Source: a bacterium (GTDB lineage Bacteria > Cyanobacteriota > Sericytochromatia > S15B-MN24 > VGJW01). From it: DNA of 39,369 nt. Shown one piece after another: positions 6,161-13,001 of this stretch. Positions within the stretch are counted from its first letter, which is position 1, and every line of letters starts with the position of its first letter. The notes under the pieces were generated by a model that saw nothing but the letters and a program-made list of their open reading frames with translations, was not told where the DNA came from and made no database searches. A program made the translations under genes and the position numbers. The stretch is from positions 1 to 39,369 of the forward strand of contig JAJXWQ010000033.1 of the NCBI GenBank assembly GCA_021781555.1. Reading direction: 5' to 3'.

Positions 6161-8911
6161 GTGTTCGATCGCCCGATCGCCAGCGACCGCAAAGATGACT
6201 GGCAGGCGCGCATCCCGAGCCTGCTCCTGACCGTGCCGAGGCCGGCCCGCTACCTCGGCAACGAGTGGGGAGCCGTCCGCAAGCCCTGGGCCGAGACCCC
6301 TGTCCACTGGGCTCTGGCCTTCCCGGATCTGTACGACGTCGGCATGAGCCATCTGGGCAGCAAGATCCTGTACCAGGTCATCAACCGGATGCCGCACGCG
6401 CTGTGCGAGCGCGTCTATGCCCCCGCCCCGGAACTGGAAGCCCTCATGCGCCGCGAGGGCATTCCCCTCTTCGCACTGGAATCCCGGCGCCCCCTCACCG
6501 ATTTCGACGGGATCGGGTTCTCGCTCTCCTACGAGCTCACCTACACCAATCTACTCAACATGCTGGCGCTGGCCGGCATCCCGGTGGAACGCAGCGAACG
6601 CGATCAGTCGACGCAGCCGAACGGCAGCCCCTGGCCGCTCGTCTTCGCGGGCGGGCCCAATGCCTTCAACCCCGAGCCTTTCGCTGATTTCGTCGACTTC
6701 GTCGTGGTGGGCGATGGCGAGGAGGTGGTGTCCGATCTTGCCGACGCCTTCGTGGCACTCAAGGACGGCAGTCTCGGCAGGGAAGAGCTTCTGCGGGGCC
6801 TCGCGCAGATCCGCGGCGTTTACGTGCCGCAGTTCTACGACTGCGAGTACGAGGGCCCCGGTCGCCCGATCCGGCGCTGGATCCCCAAGGACGGCGCTCC
6901 GTTCCCCGTACGCAAGAACGCCATCCGGGAGCTTTTGGCGGAGTACCACCCTACCGACGCTCCGGTCCCTTACCTGCCGGTCATCCACGATCGGATTCCC
7001 ACCGAGGTCCGGCGGGGCTGCGATGCAGGGTGCCGCTACTGCCAGGCCGGCTTCATCTACCTGCCGGTGCGCGAGCGCAAGGCCCAGGATGTCGTCGACC
7101 TCACGAGCGCGACGATCCGCTGCACGGGCTACGAGGAGTACAGCCTGTTCTCGCTTTCGAGTGGCGACTACACGCAATCGGCCGCGGTCGTCAAACCTCT
7201 CACCGAGGCCAACAGTCCGCTAGGGGCCAGCATGAGCCTGCCCAGCCTGCGTGTGGACTCTTTCTCGCTGCAGATGGCGACGGCCGCTCAGCACCTTCGC
7301 AAGAGCACCTTCACCTTCGCACCGGAAGCGGGGTCCCAGCGGCTTCGCGACATCATCAACAAGAACATCACCGAGGACGAGATCCGCTACGCCATTCGCG
7401 AGACCTACCGCGCTGGTTGGCACACGCTCAAGCTCTACTTCATGATCGGCCTTCCGGGCGAGACGCTCGAAGACGTGGCCGAGATCGTGGCCCTGGTCGA
7501 CAAGATCAAGCAGGACTGCGCCGAGATCCGCAGGCAGGACGCCGGCACGGAGGGCGAGGCCCGGCAGTCCGGCAAGCGGCATCCGCCGATCCGCATCCAC
7601 CTCACCATCTCGACCTTCGTCCCCAAGCCCCACGTGCCCTTCCAGTGGCGGGCGCAGGATCGCCTCGAGGACGTCGCAGCCAAGCAGTCTCATCTCTTTT
7701 CCGAGATGAAGAAGCGCGGGGTGAAGGTCAGCGCGCACGACCGCTACACCAGCGAACTCGAGGCCGTGCTCTCCCGGGGCGATCGCCGGGTGGGCCGCCT
7801 GGTCAAGCGAGCCTGGGAGCTCGGCGCCGCCCACGACGCCTGGTCCGAGCATCACCGCCCTGCCCTCTGGCGCCAGGCTGCTCTGGAAACCGGCATCGAC
7901 TTCGAGTTCTACGCCCACAGCCGCTGGAATTACGACTGGATCCTGCCCTGGGATGTCATCGATTCGGGCGTCAACAAGCGCCACAACCGCTACGACGACG
8001 AGCAATCCGAGCGGCGCATCACGCTGGATCACTGCTCCCGGAAATGCTGGGGCTGCGGGGTTTGCTTCAAGTTCGACACCGGCCACGACCTTGCCGGCAG
8101 CGCCTTGCCCAAGATCGATTGCTCCGCTCCGCCGCCGGCCCCCGACTGGGAAATCTCCGCCCATCACCCCCCCCACGACAAGGTCCAGCGGCTGCGCTGC
8201 CGGTTTCTCAAGGACGGCGACCTGCGCTTCATCAGCCACCTCGACCTCATGCGACTCTTCGAACGCGCCCTGCGCCGGGCCGCTCTGCCGGTGGCATTCA
8301 GCCAGGGCTTCAATCCCCACCCGGCCCTCGAGTTTGCGGCGCCACTGGCGCTGGGTGTGACCAGCGAAGCCGAACTCGTCGATATCTACCTGGGCCAGGC
8401 GGTCGCTCCCGCAACCTTCATCCTCCGGCTCAACTTGGCTCTCCCGGAGGAGGCAAGGATCGTCGAATGCCAGGAGCTTCCGATCGGCGGGCCATCGTTG
8501 ATGGCCCTGGTCGACGAGGCCAGCTACCGCGTACGCCTGGCCGGCCCCGTCCCACGCGAGCTGTGGCGGGAGTTCACGGACCGGCAGGAAATCCCCTTCG
8601 TCAAGTCGGGCAAGACGGGCAGCCGCACCGTGGACCTGCGCCCGCTGATCCGGGCCGTCGTCCCCGAGGACGATCGAACGGTCCGCCTACGGCTGGCGTC
8701 GGGCAGCCGGGGGAACGCGAAGCCTGACGACGTGGTCTCGGCCATGGGGGAGTTCCTGGGCCAGGAGCTGCGGACGATCGCCATCCGGCGACTCGAACTC
8801 CTCGTCCTCGACGCGCCCGCCCTTGCCCCGGTGCACGGGGCGCCGCTGCCCGGAGACCCGGCCGACGAAGCAGAAGGCAGGGCGCTTGCCCCTGCCGGCG
8901 ATCAGGCCTGA
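6161..8911 (+). CDS. TIGR03960-type radical SAM protein fused to DUF2344
   Basis: The protein has about 916 residues. The N-terminal part resembles a B12-binding-like region (YDVGMSHLGSKILY, then GGPNAFNPEP). The radical SAM core carries the 4Fe-4S triad Cys287, Cys291 and Cys294 (CDAGCRYC), then FMIGLPGET. A second cysteine-rich patch (CSRKCWGCGVC) lies near residue 630. The C-terminal DUF2344 (TIGR03936-like) domain begins LRCRFLKDGDLRFISHLDL. This fused arrangement is widespread in bacteria, but its reaction is unknown to me. I prefer GTG 6161, about 11 nt after AAAGAGG; GTG 6149 overlaps that site. The gene follows a terminated leader, which may regulate it, and copy 5 of the repeat lies just downstream. 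Confidence 0.9.
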   Translation: MFDRPIASDRKDDWQARIPSLLLTVPRPARYLGNEWGAVRKPWAETPVHWALAFPDLYDVGMSHLGSKILYQVINRMPHALCERVYAPAPELEALMRREGIPLFALESRRPLTDFDGIGFSLSYELTYTNLLNMLALAGIPVERSERDQSTQPNGSPWPLVFAGGPNAFNPEPFADFVDFVVVGDGEEVVSDLADAFVALKDGSLGREELLRGLAQIRGVYVPQFYDCEYEGPGRPIRRWIPKDGAPFPVRKNAIRELLAEYHPTDAPVPYLPVIHDRIPTEVRRGCDAGCRYCQAGFIYLPVRERKAQDVVDLTSATIRCTGYEEYSLFSLSSGDYTQSAAVVKPLTEANSPLGASMSLPSLRVDSFSLQMATAAQHLRKSTFTFAPEAGSQRLRDIINKNITEDEIRYAIRETYRAGWHTLKLYFMIGLPGETLEDVAEIVALVDKIKQDCAEIRRQDAGTEGEARQSGKRHPPIRIHLTISTFVPKPHVPFQWRAQDRLEDVAAKQSHLFSEMKKRGVKVSAHDRYTSELEAVLSRGDRRVGRLVKRAWELGAAHDAWSEHHRPALWRQAALETGIDFEFYAHSRWNYDWILPWDVIDSGVNKRHNRYDDEQSERRITLDHCSRKCWGCGVCFKFDTGHDLAGSALPKIDCSAPPPAPDWEISAHHPPHDKVQRLRCRFLKDGDLRFISHLDLMRLFERALRRAALPVAFSQGFNPHPALEFAAPLALGVTSEAELVDIYLGQAVAPATFILRLNLALPEEARIVECQELPIGGPSLMALVDEASYRVRLAGPVPRELWREFTDRQEIPFVKSGKTGSRTVDLRPLIRAVVPEDDRTVRLRLASGSRGNAKPDDVVSAMGEFLGQELRTIAIRRLELLVLDAPALAPVHGAPLPGDPADEAEGRALAPAGDQA

Positions 8912-8918
8912 GAAGTCC

Positions 8919-8984
8919 AAACGGGGCCCGGTTGCGCAGCGAAGCGACCGCGCCCAGGGCCCCGTTCAAACTGCAAAAGGCTTA
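8919..8984 (+). repeat. CTAG element copy 5 (left end lost)
   Basis: Begins seven bases after the stop of the radical SAM gene at CCAAACGGGGCCC, then the perfect core GGTTGCGCAGCGAAGCGACC, GGGCCCCGTTCAAAC, TGCAAAAGG. It ends CTTAAG where other copies have CTAG. The left inverted-repeat end is missing. Confidence 0.85.
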
Positions 8985-9002
8985 AGGTAGCCGGCTCAGG
9001 CC

Positions 9003-9167
9003 CTAGAAATGATGGTTAACTCGAACCGGGGCCTGCTTGGGAAGATTGAACTCGAGCTCGAGATAGGTGAGCATCCTCGAGACGGCCTCTTCGCGGTTGT
9101 TCACGGTGAAGCAATTGTTGAGGACCGTGTCGGCGTCATAGCTTACCGAAACCCAGAAGCTCTGCAT
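9003..9167 (-). CDS. small 54-residue protein, unknown
   Basis: A short reading frame on the minus strand begins ATG with a strong ribosome site (GGGAGAGAGG, about 3-4 nt before the ATG) and encodes MQSFWVSVSYDADTVLNNCF, followed by NNREEAVSRMLTYLELEF and a tail ending VRVNHHF. Its composition looks protein-like: an alternating beta-type N-terminus and an amphipathic helix with Glu/Arg/Leu periodicity. It has no membrane segment or signal peptide and I recognise no family. It ends TAG inside a CTAG (9003-9006) and lies upstream of, and in the same direction as, nothing obvious, so it may be monocistronic. Function unknown. Confidence 0.6.
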   Translation of the reverse strand: MQSFWVSVSYDADTVLNNCFTVNNREEAVSRMLTYLELEFNLPKQAPVRVNHHF

Positions 9168-9335
9168 CTTCCTCTCTCCCGAAACTCAATGCGGTGTTAA
9201 CTTGTCTCTAATATCGCCTGGATCACATCGATTCTGTCTTATCAAACCGTTAAGCCTGGGGAAACAAGCGTTGAAGTCCGTTCTCCCGTAGACCGCCCGC
9301 GCACCAGCCCCATCCCGGATCGCCACGAAACCGGC

Positions 9336-10079
9336 CTAACGGCGCAGCACCGTCACGAAATGGTCCGCCTGTGCGGGCACGAAAACCGGGATATGCGGCA
9401 TCGCGATCACCGGTTCGCATTGGAGAGCCCTCCAGATGGCCTCCAGGGCCGCGCGCTCGTAATCGAAGCACGTCACGACCAGGGTGCCGCCAGGACGCAC
9501 GGCGGCGAGGGCGTGGGCCAGAAGGTCCCGCGGGCGGTACAGCGAGAGCGGCAGGCCCATGTCCAGATGCTCTGCGCGATTGAGAAACGGAAACAGGATC
9601 AAGACCAGGTCGTGGACCCCCGCGTGCGAGAAGAAGTCCCGGGCCAGGTAGCGGGCTTGCGGCAAGCTTGCGGCATACAGCTGAGCCCAGTCGAAACGCG
9701 AGTGCCCGTCCCGGTAGACGACGAAGGGATCGACCTCGAGTCCCGTCAGCTCGACGTTCCGCTCCGAGCCGCCGTAGAACCGGAGCAAGGCGTCCAGCGC
9801 CCGGACGTAGAACCAGTTCCTGGCCCCGACATCCAGCGCGTCGAGGGGATCCGGGAGCTCGATCCGTGCGGCGGCGAGGGCGGTCTCCACCAGATCCAGC
9901 ACCCCCAGTGCCTCCCGCACCGTCTCGAGCTCCGGCGCCAGGTTTTCGGCTCGAAAGTGGTAGGCGGCTTCGAGCCCGGCCAGCCGATCGGACAGGCGGG
10001 CGGGAGCCGGGGCGAAGTCGAAGAGCTCGGCGATCGGCGCCGGACGGTCGGTCAGGCCCGGCAAGCGCCAGCGCAGCAC
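9336..10079 (-). CDS. class I SAM-dependent methyltransferase-like protein
   Basis: The Rossmann-type features appear in order: ALDVGARNWFYVRAL (SAM-binding motif I), VELTGLEVDPFVVYRD (motif II, with the acidic residue that usually holds the ribose), DLVLILFPFL (motif IV region) and RPGGTLVVTCFDYE (post-IV strand). The substrate is unknown. The start is uncertain. GTG 10079 is the first normal start, but coding-like sequence continues in frame to about 10154, where only ATT or CTG could initiate, after an AGGAG. The frame overlaps the end of the upstream 107-residue gene, so translational coupling or a frameshift is possible. The frame stays open up to 10484, but that part is a shadow of the neighbouring gene. 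Confidence 0.65.
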   Translation of the reverse strand: MLRWRLPGLTDRPAPIAELFDFAPAPARLSDRLAGLEAAYHFRAENLAPELETVREALGVLDLVETALAAARIELPDPLDALDVGARNWFYVRALDALLRFYGGSERNVELTGLEVDPFVVYRDGHSRFDWAQLYAASLPQARYLARDFFSHAGVHDLVLILFPFLNRAEHLDMGLPLSLYRPRDLLAHALAAVRPGGTLVVTCFDYERAALEAIWRALQCEPVIAMPHIPVFVPAQADHFVTVLRR

Positions 10080-10162
10080 GCGCCGGATGGCGAAGGCGAC
10101 CCGGTTGATCGCCCCCAGCGCCCTCTGGCGCAGACCTGCGGGTTCTTCGAGAATGGGGCCGG

Positions 10163-10486
10163 CTAGCTCCTGAAGAAGCCTCGCGGGCGGGTGGACAGGC
10201 TCGCGCCCTTGAACACCTCGTCGATGGTGGCGCGCAACGCATCGAGGCGCCGCAGGTCGACGAAGATCACCTTGTCGCTCCCGATGTAGCGGACGGTATA
10301 GATGAGCGATTCCTGCGGGACCGTGTAGGGCCTTGGCGAGCGTTTGAGAAACTCCCGCACGGCGGCGTCGGCGCAGGCCTCGGGAGGAACGATCAGCACG
10401 CCGAAGTGATTCCAGAGTCCCTCGTCGGGCTCGAGGTCGCGCAACGCGGCCCGGATCAAGCGTTCCCGTTCGTTCACGAGGCACAT
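10163..10486 (-). CDS. conserved-looking 107-residue protein, unknown
   Basis: The protein starts MCLVNERERLIRAALRDLEP and has a central stretch TVPQESLIYTVRYIGSDKVI, then an Arg/Leu-rich helix. It is soluble, with no signal or membrane segment. GGGAG sits about 9-10 nt before the ATG. It lies immediately upstream of the methyltransferase-like gene and probably shares its mRNA, so the two may act together. The stop codon is TAG inside a CTAG (10163-10166), without a repeat there. I do not recognise the family. Confidence 0.6.
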   Translation of the reverse strand: MCLVNERERLIRAALRDLEPDEGLWNHFGVLIVPPEACADAAVREFLKRSPRPYTVPQESLIYTVRYIGSDKVIFVDLRRLDALRATIDEVFKGASLSTRPRGFFRS

Positions 10487-10576
10487 TCTAGCACTCTCCC
10501 GGCCGCGCCGAGCGGCGCGAGATCGCCCCCTTCCCCTTGACGCTCAGCAGAGCCAGATCACTTTCGCCAGGACGGG

Positions 10577-10621
10577 ACGGGGCCCGGGGAGTCAGACGGG
10601 GCCCGTCCAACTTGAAAAAGG
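10577..10621 (+). repeat. CTAG element copy 6 (short, promoter-proximal)
   Basis: A shortened copy lacking the conserved core: ACGGGGCCCGGGGAGTCAG, then the palindrome ACGGGGCCCGT, CCAACTTGAAAAAGG. Instead of CCTAG it runs into a perfect TATAAT (10622-10627), 22 bp before the DksA-like ATG. No -35 box stands at the right distance from this TATAAT. The layout mirrors copy 3 upstream of the PPC gene. Confidence 0.65.
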
Positions 10622-10627
10622 TATAAT
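10622..10627 (+). promoter_or_regulatory. TATAAT -10-like box at repeat junction
   Basis: A perfect -10 hexamer directly after the repeat tail, 22 bp upstream of the DksA-like start codon. With no recognisable -35 it may be an atypical promoter or need an activator. It is called on sequence only. Confidence 0.4.
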
Positions 10628-10649
10628 CCCGCGCGGGAGAATCAGGGCG

Positions 10650-11021
10650 ATGATCGAATCGAGCGAGGCGCGGGGCTTGCTTGAGAGCGAACGGCAGCGG
10701 CTGAGGCGTTTGCTCGGCTGGGCCGAGGACTCGATCCGGGACCACGAGCGCCAATCCGTCATGGAGTCCGGGCCACGATCTGGAGACGACGAATTCGCCG
10801 ACAACGCAACCGAGACCTTCAGTCTGGAGCTAGACGCCACGCTGCGTCAGCGGTTCACCGAGAGCCTGGCCAGCGTGGAGGCGGCGCTCCAGCGACTCGC
10901 AGCCGGTGAGTACGGGCGCTGCGCCCGGTGTGGGGAGGTCATCCCGGCGGGGCGGCTGCGAGCCGTGCCCCAGACTCCGTTCTGTGCGCGATGCGGCCAG
11001 GAGCAGGAGATCGAGGGCTAG
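10650..11021 (+). CDS. DksA/TraR-type C4 zinc-finger protein
   Basis: The 123-residue protein has a long N-terminal coiled-coil hairpin with an acidic turn near residues 46-54 (GDDEFADNATE). A C-terminal four-cysteine zinc finger follows (Cys91, Cys94, Cys112, Cys115; CARC...CARC). This is the DksA/TraR architecture, whose members insert the coiled coil into the RNA polymerase secondary channel and tune initiation, often with ppGpp. The tip does not match the exact DxxDxA of E. coli DksA, so ppGpp synergy is uncertain. The ATG follows an AGGG site. The stop codon TAG is part of the CTAG opening repeat copy 7. The gene is divergent from the 107-residue protein gene. Confidence 0.85.
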   Translation: MIESSEARGLLESERQRLRRLLGWAEDSIRDHERQSVMESGPRSGDDEFADNATETFSLELDATLRQRFTESLASVEAALQRLAAGEYGRCARCGEVIPAGRLRAVPQTPFCARCGQEQEIEG

Positions 11022-11125
11022 AGTACTCCCGGTTTGAATGGATCGAGCCCGATGAGTCAAACGGGGCCCGGTTGCGCAGCGAAGCGACCGTGCAGAGGGC
11101 CCCGTTCAAACTGAAAAAGGGCTAG
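11018..11125 (+). repeat. CTAG element copy 7 (full length, 108 bp)
   Basis: A full-length copy: CTAG (11018-11021), AGTACTCCCG, GTTTGAATGG, the small hairpin ATCG-AGCC-CGAT, then AGTCAAACGGGGCCC, the core, GGGCCCCGTTCAAAC, TGAAAAAGGG, CTAG (11122-11125). The first CTAG holds the stop codon of the DksA-like gene. The two ends are inverted repeats with equal spacing between CTAG and GTTTGAA. Confidence 0.92.
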
Positions 11126-11261
11126 GCCCAGGCGTCCGGGGAAGACGGCTGTCGCTGCCTGGCCGAGCGGGTAGCCAAGATTCGGGCCCGCCGCCCGCTG
11201 CCTGCTACCGAAAGGCGTGCTAGGATGGCTCGTTGCGCCCTTCTTACAGAACGACATCGAC

Positions 11262-12314
11262 ATGCGACTTGGCATCATCGGCTGGCCCTTGGTCGGCAAG
11301 ACCACGGTCTTCAACGCGCTCACCCGCTCGGCGGCCAGGACCGGGTTCGGCGCCGGCTCCGGAGCGCCGAACGTGGCGATCGTCCGCGTTCCTGACGACC
11401 GCGTCGAGCGGCTCGCCGCCCTGTTTTCGCCCAAGAAGACCACCTTTGCCACGGTCGAGTACATCGACCTTCCCGGGTTCGAGCGCGGCAAGGGCAAGGA
11501 CTCCGACCAGTTCCTGACCAACGCCCGCAAGGTCGATGCGCTGGTGCAGGTGGTGCGAGCCTTCGTGGACGACAACGTCCCCCATGCAGAGGGCTCGGTC
11601 GACCCACGGCGCGATGGCCGCCTGATGGAGGAAGAGCTGATTCTCGCCGACCAGATCACGGTCGAGAAGCGCCTCGAGAACATCGCGGCCCAGGCCAAGC
11701 GCGGCAAGAAGCCCGAGAGCCCCGACGAGCAGCCCGCCCTCGAGAAGGCCCTGGCGCACCTCGAATCCGTGCGCCCCTTGCGTACCCTCGAGCTTTCGAG
11801 CAGCGAGGAGGTCGCGCTCCGCGGTTTCGCATTCCTGTCCCAGAAGCCGCTCCTGGTCGTGCTCAACATGGGCGAGGACCAGATGGCAGCTCCGCCGGCC
11901 CTGGCCTCGGATGCCCCGGTGCTGGCCGTCTGCGGCAAGCTCGAGGAGGAGCTCGCCCAGCTCCCGGACGCAGAAGCCGCCGAGCTCATGGCGAGCTACG
12001 GCATCGCCCGGTCCGGCCTGGAGCGAGTCATCCAGGCCTCGTACGATTTGCTGGGCCTGATGAGCTTCTACACGGCCGGCGACGACGAGGTGAAGGCCTG
12101 GACCATCCGCAAGCAGTCCCCTGCGGTCGAAGCCGCCCGCACCATCCACTCCGACATCGCCCGCGGCTTCATCCGGGCCGAGGTGGTCTCCTACGACGAC
12201 CTCATGGAACTCAAGACCTTCCCCCGGGCGCGGGAGGTCGGTAAGCTCCGACTGGAGGGCAAGGACTACGTCGTCCAGGACGGCGAGGTCGTGCACTTCA
12301 GATTCGCCGTCTGA
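11262..12314 (+). CDS. YchF/OLA1-like P-loop GTPase/ATPase (divergent paralogue type)
   Basis: The 350-residue protein is an Obg-related P-loop NTPase. G1 is GWPLVGKTT (near residues 7-15), the G3 region is EYIDLPGF, and the base-recognition motif is NMGED rather than NKxD; the NxxE form is typical of YchF and goes with ATP preference. The C-terminal TGS/DUF933 region (AWTIRKQSPAVEAARTIHSD, then VQDGEVVHFRF) is complete. The canonical YchF G1 (GLPNVGKST) differs, so this may be the second, YchF-related branch. YchF proteins bind ribosomes and affect stress responses. The ATG at 11262 starts the conserved strand; its ribosome site is poor. A strong terminator overlaps the stop codon. Confidence 0.88.
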   Translation: MRLGIIGWPLVGKTTVFNALTRSAARTGFGAGSGAPNVAIVRVPDDRVERLAALFSPKKTTFATVEYIDLPGFERGKGKDSDQFLTNARKVDALVQVVRAFVDDNVPHAEGSVDPRRDGRLMEEELILADQITVEKRLENIAAQAKRGKKPESPDEQPALEKALAHLESVRPLRTLELSSSEEVALRGFAFLSQKPLLVVLNMGEDQMAAPPALASDAPVLAVCGKLEEELAQLPDAEAAELMASYGIARSGLERVIQASYDLLGLMSFYTAGDDEVKAWTIRKQSPAVEAARTIHSDIARGFIRAEVVSYDDLMELKTFPRAREVGKLRLEGKDYVVQDGEVVHFRFAV

Positions 12315-12351
12315 TCGCAGGGATCCGCACCGCTGGCGGATCCCTGCGATC
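12313..12351 (+). terminator. strong hairpin terminator overlapping the stop codon
   Basis: A 16-bp perfect stem, GATCGCAGGGATCCGC (12313-12328) with its complement at 12336-12351, and a 7-base loop. It begins inside the TGA of the YchF-like gene. Only a short T stretch follows. Confidence 0.75.
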
Positions 12352-12749
12352 TTGGAACCTGCTTGCGCCAGGCCTGATCGCGCGCAGCTTTCGAGCGCAA
12401 GAAGTCCCTGGAGGAGGCCCCGCCTGGGCCTCGTGGAAGTCGGTCCCCTTATTCTCGACTTAACCAGCGAGGAAAGCGGCCGCTGCCATAGCTAGACCGT
12501 GAGCGGTGAGCGGCCGCCAGACCGGCCCCCCGCCAGAAAGCTTACCGAACCAGACCCTCCCTACCCTATCTCTCTCCCCGGAACCTTCACCGGTTCCGGG
12601 GATCCCTCTTTTGATGCGTTCTGGACCGGTTCCGCGAGGACGGCCCAGTCGGCAGCGGGTCAGGAGTGCCAGGAGAGCCCGAGGACAGAGCGTCGGGCGC
12701 TGCTTGCAGCAGCGCACGACCAGGGGCCGATTTGCGGTAAAATCCAGGT
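12352..12749. other. 398-bp gene-free stretch with hairpins
   Basis: I see no convincing protein gene here. It contains a GCGGCCGCT (12476-12484) and AGCGGCCGC (12509-12517) inverted repeat, a terminator-like hairpin at 12577-12612, and a TAAAAT near 12738 that could be the -10 box for the next small gene. Confidence 0.4.
12577..12612 (+). terminator. terminator-like hairpin
   Basis: CCCGGAACC (12577-12585), loop TTCACC, GGTTCCGGG (12592-12600), then GATCCCTCTTTT. It is a second terminator-like structure about 260 bp after the YchF-like terminator with no gene between, so it may end a small transcript. Confidence 0.45.
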
Positions 12750-12965
12750 TTGGGGGAACGTGGACCTGCCGTCGTCGGGCAGATCACCCGTCCGCTCGTC
12801 GTACCAGGAGAGGAAGGTCGCATCTGGAAGACCGTCGCCGGCTCGACCGGCCGGCTGCTGCAGCTCGCCTTTTTCTACTTCGCCTTCCCTACCGTCTTCG
12901 GCGTGGCGATGGTCCTGGCCACCCTCGTCCTGTTCGAGAGCCGGAGCCAGGCCCACGCGGGCTGA
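12750..12965 (+). CDS. small single-span membrane protein, unknown
   Basis: The open frame from TTG 12750 encodes 71 residues. A strong hydrophobic helix (LLQLAFFYFAFPTVFGVAMV, continuing to about residue 62) is flanked by a short polar tail ending in SRSQAHAG. The start is unsure: a very good ribosome site (AGGAGAGGAAGG, about 12808-12819) sits inside the frame without an ATG, GTG or TTG right behind it, so a shorter protein from a rare start is possible. It lies 36 bp upstream of, and in the same direction as, the P-loop protein gene, so the two may be co-transcribed. No family recognised. Confidence 0.45.
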   Translation: MGERGPAVVGQITRPLVVPGEEGRIWKTVAGSTGRLLQLAFFYFAFPTVFGVAMVLATLVLFESRSQAHAG

Positions 12966-13001
12966 CTTCACGCTCCCCGGCATTCGTTTCGGAGATCTAG
13001 A

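Noticed and set aside
5884-6198. 104-codon frame with GAGGAGG before GTG upstream of the radical SAM gene
   Set aside because: It reads through a strong terminator and overlaps the next gene, and its sequence looks non-protein-like. I kept the interval as a candidate RNA.
7220-8320. 366-residue open frame opposite the radical SAM gene
   Set aside because: Antisense to a gene with clear cysteine motifs; no ribosome site or recognisable domain.
10085-10484. N-terminal 130 codons of the long methyltransferase frame
   Set aside because: Most of this part is out of frame with the 107-residue gene that has a ribosome site and better composition; only the last 25 or so codons look real.
12460-12717. 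85-residue minus-strand frame in the gene-free stretch
   Set aside because: It crosses the 12577-12612 hairpin, lacks a ribosome site and is Arg/Gly/Pro-rich; I do not consider it a gene.
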